From positions 744,001 to 808,000 of the forward strand of contig WFMF01000043.1 of assembly GCA_011033025.1 (NCBI GenBank): a DNA stretch of 64,000 nucleotides. The letters run 5' to 3'. Positions 1 to 12,230 of the stretch are shown here, piece after piece (within the stretch, counting starts at the first letter, position 1; each line of letters starts with the position of its first letter). The notes under the pieces are model-generated. The model did not search any database, was not told the DNA's origin, and saw nothing but the letters and a program-made list of their open reading frames with translations. The position numbers were made by a program, and so were the translations under genes. Source of the stretch: Beroe forskalii (Eukaryota > Ctenophora > Nuda > Beroida > Beroidae).

Positions 1-480
1 ACTGAAGAGGCGTTTTTCTATTTGCTCAGGTCGTCTGGCTTATGGGGGCTGCCGCCCCCAGACCCCTGCACATCATTCAATTTCAGTGACAGTCTTGATT
101 TTGCTTCAGCCAAATTCGTTTGAAAAATACGAGAATTGAATTTAAAATACTGAAGAGGCGTTTCTTCTATTTGCTCAAGTCGTCTCAGATCAATTTATTC
201 TTTCTTCATTTCATGTAGAGTGTTTTGAATAACTCTAAGAACTTTTCAGTCATGATTTTAATCTTTCTTCTATGGGCTTTTGCAATTCTGAGGGCGTTGC
301 CGGTTTCGGATCTTTATATCTTTATTCTTTCTTCATTTCACGTCTAGTATTTTGAATCTTTCACTCTTTCAGTCACAATTTTAATCTTTCTTCTGATTTT
401 TTGATTTTGACTGTGAGGGCGTTGCCGGCCGTTTCAGATCTTAATGCTTTATTTCATGTGATGTGATTTATAAAGCTGTC
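1..480. repeat. Degenerate tandem and dispersed repeats
   Basis: A motif beginning CTGAAGAGGCGTTT occurs near 2 and again near 153. A block of about 130 bp that starts ATTCTTTCTTCATTTCA and ends GAGGGCGTTGCCGG is present twice between 190 and 440. The G/C-rich palindrome GGGGGCTGCCGCCCCC at 45-60 also appears, in the opposite orientation, in the repeat family at 12230-13300. No coding region is seen. Confidence 0.6.
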
Positions 481-945
481 AGTAATTTTCTGTCATGATT
501 TTAGACTATATTCTTGAAGTACCTATTTCGATAATTATGTGAAACTCAGAAATATTACTGGAATGATATCAACATCTAATCGCTAAAGTAATGACTTGCT
601 TTACCTATTATTCAAATTATTTTATTACAAAAGTTGGAAGTTGATGAACAACTTGGTTTGGGGTGGGATCACCAAGTGTTCCACAGTTGTTTCAAAAGAC
701 TCACCCGCCAAGTGCTGTATACAGGACTGTGTAGTCGGAGTGCCTCCTTGAAACATTGTTCCAGGTATATCAAGTGGCTCAGATCATCATATTGCAGTTC
801 TTGTTGTTGTCCATATAGACATCTTTAACTTCATTTGATATCTTTTGTGCCACGTCCTTGTTCTTAAGACATTCCCAGAGCAGGCAAGACAGGCTACCTG
901 ATGTAGTTTCCATTGCAGTTTCCATTGCAGAAACAGTATATCACT
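481..945. other. No gene recognised
   Basis: AT-rich sequence with only short open frames. No domain, splice pattern or RNA gene could be supported. Confidence 0.5.
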
Positions 946-1020
946 CAGTTGCAGTATATCACTTTTACATCAGTTGCAGTATATCACTTTTACATCAGTT
1001 GCAGTATATCACTTTTACAT
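946..1020. repeat. 25-bp tandem repeat, three copies
   Basis: Three near-perfect head-to-tail copies of a 25-bp unit that starts CAGTTGCAGTATATCAC. A fourth, partial copy precedes them near 930. Confidence 0.85.
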
Positions 1021-1102
1021 TCGTTGCTTATTAATGCTCTCTTATCAGTACGCTTATCAGCTCGTTTGATATAGCAAGATTTACACCGTTTACAGTGTGG
1101 CT

Positions 1103-1982
1103 ATGTGTACAAGTACAAAAGATGCCCAGCACCGAGAAATGCAAGAGTTGGTAAAGAATAATTGTGTTTCATTCCTCGATAAAGCTTTCAATGGACTAGG
1201 GATTACCAGCACGGGACAGCTGACCAGTGACCACGGCTATTATATTGAATGCGAGGCAAGACGAAACCGCAATACTGTTGCGTGAATCCGTGTGCCTGAT
1301 CAGCAGTCTTGTGCGGCACATGACGGACTACAAGAACACGTCTCACAGTGTTGGAGCGGAGTTGATCGAGGCTCAGAAGACTATCATCAAGCTTCAGTCA
1401 GAACTATTGTCAGTGAAAGACAAGCAGATGGACAGTATCAGAACTACTGTTGAGACGTCAGTGTCGAGCACAGTGAAGGAAGAGATCAAATCCTACAGCG
1501 CAGCAGTTCAAAGCAGTGTGAAGGAGAAGCCTGTCAGCCAGACAATACTGAAGAAGGTGGTTCAAGATGTCGTTCAGGGAGAAGATCGTGCCAAGAATGT
1601 GATGATCTTCGGCCTCGAAGAAGAAACTGAAGAAGATTTGGGTATCAAGGTGAACGAGATTCTTCAGTCATTGGGAGAGAAACCCCGTATTGAAGCTTGC
1701 CGTGTTGGACAGAGGAAACCCAGCGGCGGAACTGCAAGGCCTGTGAAGGTCACAACAGCAGCTTCGTCCACAGTTGCGGACCAGATACTTGTCAAGTCAA
1801 GGAAACTTGCTTTCTTAGATAAGTATAAGAAAGTGTTCATCAACCCGGACAGATCTCCAGAGGAAAGAGAACAGCGGAGGGAGCTGGTGAAGGAGGTAAA
1901 ACGCTTGTCAGAAGAGGACAAGGAAAAGAGACACTACATAAGAAACGGGCGAGTATGTAGCGTTCAAAGGAGTACAACATAG
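1103..1982 (+). pseudogene. LINE ORF1-type coiled-coil protein, frameshifted
   Basis: Two overlapping frames make up one protein-like region. The first starts at the ATG at 1103 and stops at 1285; the second is open to 1982. The C-terminal part reads AKNVMIFGLEEETEEDLG, then GEKPRIEACRVG, RPVKV and FINPDRSPEER. It matches the relative at 14884-15797 in the same order. A preceding heptad-like stretch rich in K, E, Q and S suggests a coiled coil. Proteins of this shape occur as ORF1 of CR1/L2-like non-LTR elements in marine invertebrates, where they are thought to bind RNA. Joining the two frames needs one shift between about 1227 and 1285. No reverse transcriptase follows, so this is a detached or relic ORF1. 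A domesticated gene is a less likely alternative. Confidence 0.55.
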
Positions 1983-2244
1983 TGACACGTGTACTATGTG
2001 ATAATCAGCAGGAGACTCGCTCGGTGGCAAATTTTGATTTTGAATCTGATTAACTGAGTTTGTATGTGTTTTTAGTTTCTTGATGTGAGTACACAAGACT
2101 TGGTAGTCTTCACGATCATTTAGAAATTAACATTGATCACGTAGAGTTAAAATCTCTTTTAAAATCATTTTTGGTGTGCTGTGCCCTGTAAAGGGATTTT
2201 ATGTTAGGCATGTATTATATATTATTTTTCTTTCAAAGCCCTTA

Positions 2245-3180
2245 AAAAGTAGAAAATCATCAACCATATCTTCGAAGGATAGTCCTGCATCAACATTAGC
2301 TTTAATGATGTGAGTTAGCATGTCTGCTGGAACTGCTCCTTGGTGGATCCTATTAAATCTTCCCTTTAGATGGAGCCCTGCAAAGCCATGCAAGGAATCT
2401 ACTACTTCTTTGAAAATCCTCTTCTCATTTTGAAACTTCCATGGCATGCCAAATTCAAATTTGTTGAAGGCATAAGTTTGAAGCACTGTCAGCAATTTAG
2501 CCACTGACACCCTTTTATAAGACTCATCATTGAACAGGAAATCCTCATGCAGATTAAACCCACAATTGCACACTACCTCCAAGGTGATCCTCATCATAAT
2601 GTTGTGTATCTCAATTGTTTCACTCTGCTTCCTCATCAGATACTGACAAAACCTCTTCGCAACCTCACTCATTTGCTTGTGGAGCTGACAAAGAAACTTC
2701 TTATGAAATGCCATATATGTCCATGATATGTCGTTTAGCATACCATATCTCTGTACCGGGGTCCTGAAATAAGCTCTTCCTCCCCAGTATCCTGTGCCCA
2801 TGAACATAGTCTGTACATGTTTCCTTTGCACTCTGTTTATAGTAGATCCTGTGATCTTTCAGAAACTTGGAGTAAATGCTTATGTCTGTTGTTTACAGAT
2901 GGGCTTGGTTATTGAATCCGAGGAACACTACACAGGTTTCAGTTCCACCATTATCAGAACCACCAGCCCTCCTTAATGCTTCAAAGATCTCAGACCAGTT
3001 CCAGTGGTTTTCTTGAGCTGTTTGTTGGCAGAGTTGAGAATGTCCCCGACACCAAGTTAAGGATATTGGTATGGGAGGGGAAGGGATATGATAGTATTTA
3101 GCTCTCTTCAGATAGGTTAGAATGTGATAAATGACAAGGGAGATAACACATAGTACTGTAATGAGTACTAATATAATCAT
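2245..3180 (-). pseudogene. Cytochrome P450 pseudogene, CYP46-like N-terminal half
   Basis: The frame opens at 3180 with a hydrophobic anchor followed by the proline-rich hinge HIPSPPIPISLTW, as in the intact P450 at 29645-31150. It reaches an in-frame TAA at 2893-2895. Alignable sequence continues past this stop (TDISIYSKFLKDHRIYYK), then shifts frame near 2790-2830 and resumes with AFHKKFLCQLHKQMSEVAK, VVCNCGFNLHEDF and FGMPWKF. Similarity stops at FEDMVDDFLLF, just where the I-helix oxygen-binding motif should begin. The I-helix, ExxR and heme-cysteine regions are all absent. One nonsense codon, one frameshift and a 3' truncation make this a clear pseudogene. Its lack of introns fits either a retrocopy or decay of an intronless paralogue. 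Confidence 0.8.
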
Positions 3181-3288
3181 CCTATTGGTGGCTTGGTATA
3201 TGAGTATTATATTGAAACACTGATTTGTCCTGTATAATAGAAAGCTTTAAAAATTTGGTTTATGGATGTGAAATTCCCACTCACCATT

Positions 3289-4115
3289 GGGGGTGTCACT
3301 GTCCCAATTGTCCCAAACTCAAGAAAAAGTGGCTTGGGACAGGGGCAATTAGGACAAATGGGACAATTGGGACAAATGGGACAGAGAAAATGGAACAAGT
3401 AGGACTCAAAAAAGTGAATGCGGACTGGGACAATTGGGACAAATGGGATAATTGGGACAACTGAGACAGAGAAAAATTAGACTCTAAAAATGAATTCGGA
3501 CAGTTACAAATGTGACAAAAGTTACAGAGACAACTGGGGCTTACCTTAACCTACCTTAACCTCCGAAAATATAGTTGGCCTATAATACAGTCAAAATTGG
3601 ATTTAAAAGTGGAAAAATTCTACACCAAGCGATTTTGCATGGTTTCCATGGATTTTTTGCATGAACAATCGATCTAACAACTTTCCACACCTCTCTGAAT
3701 GTGCGCAATTGCAATGACCATATTTATATTCGACTTGTTAATGAACATGTGCCCTAAAATGCTCAGGAACAAATAATAGGCAAAAAACCGATTTTTTGGG
3801 TAGGTGCAAGACCTGATTCATGCGATTTTCCTATCTGGGCTCAGGAAGGTTGTAAAGACTTCATCTTGGGTGGGAAAATGTTCGCAATGGCCATGCTTAT
3901 GTACAACTTTTGATGAACATGTGAACTAAAATGCTCAGGAAAGGAGTTATGGCCAAAAAACTAAAATTTTGGTACCCTCAAGCCCTGATTAAGGCGAATT
4001 TTGTATCTCAATCCAGAAAGATCGCAGAGACTTCATTTTGGGCAGAAAATGTGCACAATGGCCATGGTTATATAAGACTTGTTAATGAACATGTGCCCTA
4101 AAATGCTCAGGAAGC
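3289..4115 (+). repeat. Left inverted arm: GGGACAATT tract plus ~170-bp monomers
   Basis: The arm begins GGGGGTGTCACTGTCCC, runs through a simple array of GGGACAATT/GGGACAAAT units (3340-3475) and then enters about two and a half monomers of roughly 170 bp. Each monomer carries AATGGCCAT and CCTAAAATGCTCAGGAA landmarks, at about 3713, 3887 and 4058. The same succession occurs in reverse orientation at 17900-19039. Confidence 0.8.
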
Positions 4116-5110
4116 CCCTGGGAAGTTCCGGGGAAGTCACCGGAAAGTCCCTGAGAAGTTCGTGGGAAGGTCCCATGGAGCCCTCGTGAGGCCCTGGAAG
4201 CCCCAGTGAGGCTCCATCGGTAGAGTACCAAAGTACCAAGTTCCCGCAATTCTCAATGAGTTATTGATAAATTTGCTTGACTGTGTGATGTTTGACTAAT
4301 GCATCCATAATTTTTAATTTGTACAACAGATAATATAAATAAATATTAAATATTCAAACTAAAATTGTAGCATTGATTAATAACAATATCTCAATATATC
4401 CCAACACAATATTTTGATATTTTGATAAATTCAAAAAATTTGAAATATTAGTTGTACCATGAGACTCAAAAACAATGCATCACAATACTTCAATGATGAA
4501 CAAATAATATTAAATCTTTAAATTAATATTTAAGTACCAACCTATATAAGCATTTCATAAACTCAGGATTGCCCAAAAGATATGGAAAAATATTTACAAG
4601 ATACCTTGACAAAACTTGGATGCAGAGATCAGAAAAAATCTGGATGAATCTCTGCCTTATGATGCACACAAAATGGCATCATAAAAGATGTTCATATCTG
4701 TTACTTCAGTCCAAGCACCATCTTCAATCAAGAATAAGGATACTTATTTGAATCTAAGCACTTTTTTCAATATTAATGATTGAAGACTATAACTCATATC
4801 ATAACATAGTTTGATAAACATGCATAATAGGGTGGAATCTGGGTATTATTTCCCCTACCAAACAAAAAGCTATTGGTAAGGGTTAGAAATGGACAAGTCC
4901 TAAAAGTGTTTGGAAAGTTTGAGCAAGTACCAGATACCTACTGTAGTTGCCATGTCCTCAGACAACAGGGGGGCTGGTTTTCTGTGCCATGTGTGGTAGC
5001 TATAATGGCTGGAAGTTCGAGAGCACTTTAGTCAGTTGGCAAACATGCAAGGAAACAGGCGGACGTTTCCAAGATTCACAATCAGATAGTGTTCATCTCT
5101 TATCCTAAAG
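4116..5110. other. No gene recognised
   Basis: A short degenerate G/C-rich tract of AAGTCCC/GGAAG-like units (4110-4210) is followed by AT-rich sequence up to the 3' end of the receptor gene. No coding or RNA feature could be supported. Confidence 0.5.
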
Positions 5111-5116
5111 TTTATT
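5111..5116 (-). terminator. Polyadenylation signal of the receptor gene
   Basis: TTTATT on the plus strand reads AATAAA on the minus strand, about 20 bp beyond the receptor stop codon at 5135-5137. Confidence 0.6.
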
Positions 5117-5134
5117 ATCTTTTTATCACTACAA

Positions 5135-8100
5135 TCATTCACAATTTTTGTAACATAACAGTGATATTTTCTTACCGACATATCTCATGCCATCAACGAC
5201 GAAAACGAAAAGTGTGTTAACCTTCTTTAGGATGAAGTCGTCATATATCATTGGGTTGGTAACAGAGTTGATGGGCAGCACCAGTATGGAAATAATGGAA
5301 TAAAAGGGTGTGGCATCAACAACATCTAAAGTATGACAGAGACAAATGAGCAAAAACGGAACCCAACACACCAAATTGGTAAGAATGATTCTTGTGATGG
5401 ATTTCTGCAATCTTTCAGCTCTGGAATCCCTCACATTTCCATCATTGGTAGCCATCATGCCATGAAGGCGTTTTGCTGTTCTGTTGGCAAACATTAGAAT
5501 CATCATGTAGCAAATTGCAATGACACAGGTGCTGGCAAGGTTAACCATCAAGTTGATCCAAACAAACAGGAATTGGGGGTCATTAGTTTTCACAAAATAT
5601 TTGAATAGACATACCCCAGCATTTCCATAGAAATGTATTTTCTTCCTACCAATTTCTCCATAGTTATCAGTAAACATGTCGTTCAGAAGCCTTCCAATTT
5701 CATCCCAACTCAAGTCTTCCCGTAACCTATTGCCATAATAGGCCCTGAACACGTTGATGTGATTCTGCTTGCTTACAGCTGCCAGAAACAAGTTCATATT
5801 ACGGCTATAACTGAGTCCATTCACAAAAAAGTCCTTCAGGCCATCTGCTAAGGGTATGAATGACAGTGTAGCCGCATAGATTACAACAAGACTTATTATG
5901 CAAGTCAGGGCAACTTTTTGATGTTTTTCCAGGTGGTTGCCACTTATTCTTTTCAAGCTTGTGACTCTAAAAATACTTAGGCACATCATCGAGTAAAGCG
6001 AGATGCAAGCACCAAAAGTGCTTATTATGCCCAGAAATGCACAGAAATCGCCACTTAGCCACTCGAGCTGACTCTTACAGTACCGATTACGAATTAAAAT
6101 TGTATCCATAACTGCAGTCGTCACCAAGTAAATTCCTGTGAGAAGATCACCAGTAGAAATTAAAATGCGAAACACTTTATTTACTGCAGCAAATGAGTTT
6201 GCACTTGAAGAATCCGTGATCAATCTTATTATAACTATGACATTAAAACCAACTGCCAAAACCCCGATAGTCCAAGCCAATACTCTCAGCACATTGTTTG
6301 ATAGTATGGAATTGCTGCACTCATCGTTACATTCATCGGAATAATCAATGCAATCAAAGACCTCGTCACATTTCTTATCTATGCTAATAAATTGCTCTGT
6401 TTCTCTGCACCGGAAGTTGTTGGCGCAGCCATCCTCATCAGAATAATCCTCACAATCCTTTACAAGATCACAGACTTTGTCATAGCTTATACAACTCATG
6501 TTGTTACTGCACTTGAATAGGTCATTATGGATTCTTCCTCTGGTTTTCACAGCAACTGTAAGCATTCCATCCCCAGATAGAGTAACAAACTTTTCAAAAG
6601 AATCTTGCTGGCAACTGGTTGGTTTCAGGGGTTTCAGTGGACATTTTGCATCTAAACAGTTTCCTACACAACTCAAATAGACATACAGCTCCCCAAACAG
6701 GTGCCTGCAGATAATCTTGCGGCTAGGAACTCGGATATGGGTTCCTTGTGATGCACCGAATGTAGGGTAGTTTGGGTTTTTGAATGTCTCTTGGTTGCAC
6801 GGTTCAAGCAGATTAATTTTTTCCAGACCCGGCAAACAGTGCAGCATGTAAAGTGAATCTTTCAACTGAACTGGTGATACAAATGGTCTGGCAGTGAACC
6901 TGGCAGCATGACAAACCGAAGTTTCCTTTTCACACTCCATCACTCCATCACACAGCTGCAACAGTTCCACGTACTGATCAGGGGGACTCTGTACTACAAA
7001 TGAAGACGTTCTCACAGGTTGTGTTGTCAGAAACATACCGGAATAGGTCGAATATTTGGCACGTTGGCCAAATGTCTTCCACCTCGTCATCACCTGAAAC
7101 ACAATCCGGGATGCCATCATTTAACCAGTGCACGGGGATTTGTAGTTCTGTATGATGCCGGTACCTCCGATGACATTTTGCCACTAGTAAGGATTGGCAT
7201 CTTGCCCCGCCCTCATCACTGCCATCCTCACAGTCCAACACTCCATTGCACATCAAGTGTTTGTGAATGTAGCACGAGGGTGATGCTGCTTCACACATTT
7301 CATCCAGACCATCGTCACAGAACGTGGACTTCCGCAAGTTCTTACACAGCACAGCCAATGAGACTGTGGAGGGGTACCCTCTTATGTTGCACTGCAGAAC
7401 ACCTCGCCAAGGATCGGAGCAGTTGGTTTGGTCCTCGTATCCACCGCAGAATGAAAACTCTTCATCAGAGTAACGAGCTTTTTTTTCGAGGGGTCCACAT
7501 CGAGTGAAGTTGAAAATGGGACGTAAGGGCATGTCCAATGTTAACCTACAATACTTATACGGATCTTCTTTCACCGAAAGTTGTTTGGTTCCATCTCGAA
7601 AGCAATTCGTTTCGTCTCTGAGGTTATCACATTCTCCATCATTTTCATCACAAATCCTTGTCGGCTTTATGTAAACCTGTCTACCGTCTTTCTCACAATA
7701 TAATCCATACTGGAAACCGTTGCACATGGATTCATCAACGCAGTTGTTCTGGTTGCGCGTGTTTCTGCACATCAAGTCACACGTATCATTATCTGATATT
7801 TCTTGGCCATCAATGATGTCGAAATCTTTGCAAGCCCCTGTGACATTTAGGCCAAAACACTGCTCTGAATCTCGGCTAGAGATAGAAACCTTGCTTGTAG
7901 CGAAATCGCAGGTAATGATGTCATAGAGGGAACGCGTGACCAACTTCCATCTTTCAGGCGATTCAAGTGGTGGCCTCTTGGGATATAAGGTCATTTTGAG
8001 ACACAGGGAATCAGTGCAGAGTGCTCCTACCTGGTTGATGAACTTATTTGACTCCCTGATCCCACAGCTCTGATAATTGTAGGGATCATCAGAACATCTC

Positions 8101-8657
8101 CTTGTCAAGTACGTGTTTTCAATGACTGAGTAGTATTCGTCTTTATCAGGGCTGCATTTGAACACCTTCACTGTACGAAAGCCAGAACATTGACTTTTGA
8201 GGAACCCGTAGTGAGGTACCAATCTACAATCATCGGGATTTGGAGGTCTGCACACCACAGCCAGGCAGAATTGCTCTTGGAAAATGCCAGTGAATGGACA
8301 ATCCAGATGCTTTTCAATCTTGAACCTACAATCTTCAATTGTTTTTGCAGAAGAAGGACAATCTGTATCGGTCATGATAGCTTTATTGTAGCTCGTGGTC
8401 CAAGATATGTAATGCAACCCAAACCAATCGACAGCATCTGTGAAACCCATTGCCTTGCAGACCACTTGTGCAATGTTCTCGAGATTACCCTTGCCACTCA
8501 AGCAGATGTAACCTTCCCCTATAATTGTTTTCACTTTCACAAAACCAGAATTTAAAGATCGACTATTTTCCTCTCTACCTGGAACTTCCAGAGAGAATTT
8601 AATGAATCCTTCTGTGATGGGAGCCATGAACAGGGCCATAATGATGCCATAGAGCAT
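5135..8657 (-). CDS. SRCR- and LDLa-containing seven-transmembrane receptor, one frameshift
   Basis: This is an intronless reading frame of about 1,170 codons. It starts at the ATG at 8657, whose product opens with a signal peptide (MLYGIIMALFMAPITEGF). Residues about 40-140 look like a scavenger-receptor cysteine-rich domain (GEGYICLSGKGNLENIAQVV, TDTDCPSS). Several LDL-receptor class A-like modules follow, including CNGVLDCEDGSDE and two classical modules near residues 715-775 (CDLVKDCEDYSDEDGC; CDEVFDCIDYSDEC). Seven hydrophobic helices then run from about residue 790 to 1135 and end in NPMIYD, the TM7 NPxxY equivalent, so it is a class A receptor. The layout resembles the LDLa-bearing GRL101/relaxin-receptor group; no leucine-rich repeats were noticed. 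The frame breaks once: five C residues on the coding strand (6981-6985) give a premature TGA at 6978, and one C fewer restores an uninterrupted LDLa module. Ligand and coupling are unknown. Confidence 0.85.
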
Positions 8658-9149
8658 CTTATTTTGCTTGATATCTGAAGAGTGAAGAATGAAGATTTAA
8701 CACCCGATTAAAAAGATAAACATTATGTGGCTTATACAACCAACCCTCAGGAACAATATGATGCTATCTCTAAGTGATTCAAAAGTTCATCAATTCATTC
8801 CATGGAATTTGCGATAAGGCTGGTTCAATTGAGATCAATAATTTTGGGTTATCTGGGTTAATGACCAATATTTTAATATGTTTTTGGCTAGAAATGATTG
8901 ATGAGCATCGTAGCTAGCAGAAAAAAATTTACAGAATTTGCCTGTAATTACAGTACATGCACGAACTTGTATCACGATTTTCCGAAAATGATGTTATAAA
9001 TCTATCTCCTCCAGTATTATTGGAGAATCGTCCTGAAACTTTCGAGATATGTTCCGAGGATTAAAATGAAGAGATTTTTCGAAAGGATTTTTTCTCTCCC
9101 CATTGGCCTTTTTGTGTATATACAAAAAGACAATGAAGAGGGTTGGCAG
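8658..9149. other. Receptor upstream region and a repeat copy
   Basis: AT-rich flank with no recognised promoter motif. The last 60 bp (CTCTCCCCATTGGCC to GAGGGTTGGCAG) is related to 52487-52545. That relative reads straight through the point where the hAT-like element is inserted here. Confidence 0.5.
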
Positions 9150-9621
9150 TAGGGTTACCGAATCGGACAAATATTCGATATTCGAAATATTCGATATTCG
9201 AATATCGAATCATCGAATATCAAAAATAGGTATTCGATATTCGAAGCTGTTCGAATATCATGATATTCGAAACTATTCGATATTCGCTCAGTATTCGATA
9301 TTCGATATTCGATATTCGAAAGTTTCGAATATTTGGGATATTCGATGCGATTCGATATTCGCTAGCTATTCGGTATTCGATATTCGATATTCGAAAGTTT
9401 CGAATATCATGATATTCGATACGATTCGATATTCGCTCAGTATTCGATATTTGATATTCGATATTCGAAAGTTTCGAATATCATGATATTCGAAGCAGTA
9501 TTCGATATTCGATACTTGGAATTTTACTATTCGATATTCGATATTCGGATTGTGCGAATATCGAATACCGAGTACTAGCGAATATTTTCGAATATATTCG
9601 AAAATATTCGAAAATATTGGA

Positions 9622-9728
9622 CTAGTTGATTGGGGTATGTTGAGTTGATTGGGGTGTGTTATGACTTGATTGGGGTATGTTGATCAACTCATAGCATACC
9701 CCTATCAACTCATAACATACCCCAATCT
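9622..9728. repeat. Inverted TTGATTGGGGTATGTT repeats
   Basis: Copies of TTGATTGGGGTATGTT run on the plus strand at 9626-9680. Inverted counterparts (AACATACCCCAATC and similar) lie at 9690-9727, forming an imperfect hairpin at the left edge of the LINE fragment. Confidence 0.6.
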
Positions 9729-10313
9729 CACATACTGTATCTCAGTGTGGGGTGGGGTATCTGACAACAAACTTTCTAAAGTATTCTCTATACAAAAAAG
9801 ATGTGTACGACTCCTTTTTGGCAATGAATTGACTTTTGACCACCATGAATACTATTTGACATGTGCTAGAGCAAGAACATATTCTGAACACATGGCTCCA
9901 AAAACTTTATTCTTGAACACACCAAGCCATTATTCAATGCGAATGGGCTCTTGAATTTGAGAAATATGTATAAGTATTTCGCATTACTCGAAATTTTCAA
10001 AGTTCTAAAATTTAAATCCCCATTCCCAATTGCCGAATTGATGAAATTCGGCAAACAAAGTAGTAAAATTTCCTTATTACTGCCGACTGTCAACCTCGAC
10101 ATCAGCATTCAGAGCTTTGTGTTCAGTGCTTGCAAGCTTTGGAATCAATATTCAAAACACTTGTTTGAGTCATGTACAGCAAATATGAGTGGGATTGTGG
10201 TACCCGGTTCTGTAAAAAATTCCGATTTTTCCACATCAGCAACTGTCATAAAATCAAAACTAAGAAATTTTCTTCTAATGGAACAAAAAGCAGGGTGTGA
10301 GATCACATGGTAA
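9690..10313 (+). pseudogene. 3' end of a non-LTR retrotransposon reverse transcriptase
   Basis: The first frame reads YPNLTYCISVWGG then VFSIQKRCVRLLFGN, the conserved segment after the reverse transcriptase palm in jockey/CR1/RTE-like elements. After a frameshift near 9950 a second frame continues with NMYKYFALLEIFKVLKF, SACKLWNQ and TSATVIKSKLRNFLL, the usual C-terminal tail. All catalytic motifs are missing because the copy is 5'-truncated. It lies inside the hAT-like element, so it either inserted into that element or was carried by it. Confidence 0.8.
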
Positions 10314-10330
10314 AATAAATGTGGAGTGAC

Positions 10331-11235
10331 TGGCACTCTGCGACTGTAAATAGATCCAAGGGCTGCTTTTCTTTGACTTCTAAATCTTTAAACATGACAC
10401 ACAACCTCAATATCTCTCTCTCAAATAATTCCGATAAACAAACAAATTTCATGAACGAAATCAGGGCTTCTCGGGATCAGATAGAGGTAAGTAGGTAATA
10501 AGACAACAGGTCCAGCAGAAAAGACTGCTATTGTAACACGAAATAGGTAGGGGCAGGTATAGGTATAGGTAAAAATTTTTCGTGTGATTTCCTAGATGTT
10601 TGTCTTCGTGTTTAAATTATCTTGTCTTGTACTCAAATCTGGTATATATTTCATGGAAGAGGTTTTAAAGATTTAAATAAAGAATTTAATGATTTTTTTA
10701 AATTTATTCCTTAATTTATTTATTCTAGGTAGCCTATATTTTACATATCAATGTTCATCCCTATACAAAACTGTAATGAGCCTTTGCAGATAAAGCAGCT
10801 AAAATATTTTAAAAATTTTACTTAATTTTCCCAACGAATATACAAGTTAAATGCATCTTATGCTCACTTGAAGTTGCAGAAGTGAGTCACAATTGGCACT
10901 GCGGCTATAGTTTGGATTTGGAGAGGTCATTGTCCAAGTTACAGACAGGGAATGTCCGTTGGCCCTTATGCAGACTATGGGTGTGGGGCTAGTTTGTCTG
11001 ACTGGCTGTATAAAGTGATATTGAATTAGTCACATTACTCTCAAGTATTGTGACATAACTGCTAAGGCCATTACAGTCTTCAGAATATTACCAACCTAGT
11101 TAGATCATCAGAGCTCATTTTAAGAAAGGCAGCATTATTTCTCAGATATAAGATATATTTACTCTATAAGTTGATTGTAAAAGTGCCAAGAAATTAATAA
11201 AGAATTGTTTACTTGAATAAAGAATTGTTTACTTG
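10331..11235. other. Interior of the hAT-like element, no gene
   Basis: Probable 3' untranslated tail of the LINE copy (GGTATAGGTATAGGTA near 10555), then AT-rich sequence without recognisable coding content. A short direct repeat (AATAAAGAATTGTTTACTTG) lies at 11200-11235. Confidence 0.45.
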
Positions 11236-11712
11236 AATCAACTTCTAATGTTTTCGAATAATTTCGAATATATTCGAAAATATTCGCTACTCAGTATTCG
11301 ATGATTCGATATTCGCACAATCGAATATAGAATATCGAATACTAAAATTCCAAGTATTCGATATTCGATGATTCGATATTCGCTCAATCGAATATCGAAT
11401 ATCGAATATCGAATAGTAAAATTCCAAGTATTCGGTATTCGAAGATTCGATATTCGTTCAATCGAATATCGAATAGTTGTTATTCGATATTCGATATTCG
11501 GTATTCGCTCGAGCGAATACCGAATATCGAATATATTTTCGAATACCCTGATATTCGAAACTTTCGAATATCGAATATCGAATATCGAATATTTTGCGAA
11601 TATCGAATCAGGGCGAATATCAAAATATTCGATCTGACCGAATAACGAATATTCGAATATCGAACCCAAGTATCGAATACTTTCGAATATATTCGGTAAC
11701 CCTAGTTGGCAG

Positions 11713-12230
11713 AGATCCTGGTCTGGGAGGGTGAGAAATGGGATATGTGTATATCAGGTCCAGTTTTGCAAAACAACTACTGTAATTTCTGGAAAGTGCC
11801 CGGATTGCTCCTTTATAATATCAGATATCAGTCGCAAAAATGTCCCTCCGTCCCCATATCACATAAATCTTCAAAAAAAACGAATTTCTTAATTCATGGA
11901 GCTGTCGGTTTGTCAAAAGTATAAATCTTAAAGGTTGATCTGGCCCATACGTGCCGCATGCTCGAACTCCTAAATTATGATAAGTTCTAAATTTGAAGGC
12001 TGTTGAAGAAATCGTGTCTTAAAAATTTAAAATCTTAGGTGTGAGTTGGGCGGTGGATACGAGGAAAAGGCCCCATATCCAAAAAATTTAAAATTTCCAC
12101 ACAGACCAATTTTCATGCTTTCTTCGCTCGCTTCGCTTGCAAAGGACGTTCTCAAATTTTGCAATTTTTTTTCTATCACTTTATTTGTATCACTTTATTT
12201 TAAGAGAAAAACCAGGCAAAACCAAGCATG
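11713..12230. other. No gene recognised
   Basis: Low-complexity AT-rich sequence with short open frames only; nothing could be supported. Confidence 0.45.

Larger units (their letters stand above)
9150..11704. mobile_element. hAT-like non-autonomous element with palindromic subterminal arrays
   Basis: The element begins TAGGGTTACCGAAT and ends ATTCGGTAACCCTA. It is flanked by the 8-bp direct repeat GTTGGCAG at 9142-9149 and 11705-11712. Both ends (about 9160-9610 and 11250-11700) are dense arrays of TTCGAATATTCG and TATTCGATATTCGA, which are nearly self-complementary. The 8-bp duplication and the TAGGG-type terminus fit the hAT superfamily. There is no transposase; the interior holds a LINE fragment. 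A related sequence at 52487-52560 gives the empty site. Confidence 0.8.

Noticed and set aside
7019-7507. A 162-codon plus-strand frame
   Set aside because: It is antisense to the receptor LDLa region, which has clear domain matches on the minus strand.
9103-11669. Open frames rich in RYS, IFD and EYR in the TTCGATATTCGA arrays
   Set aside because: They are translations of simple palindromic repeats in the termini of the hAT-like element.
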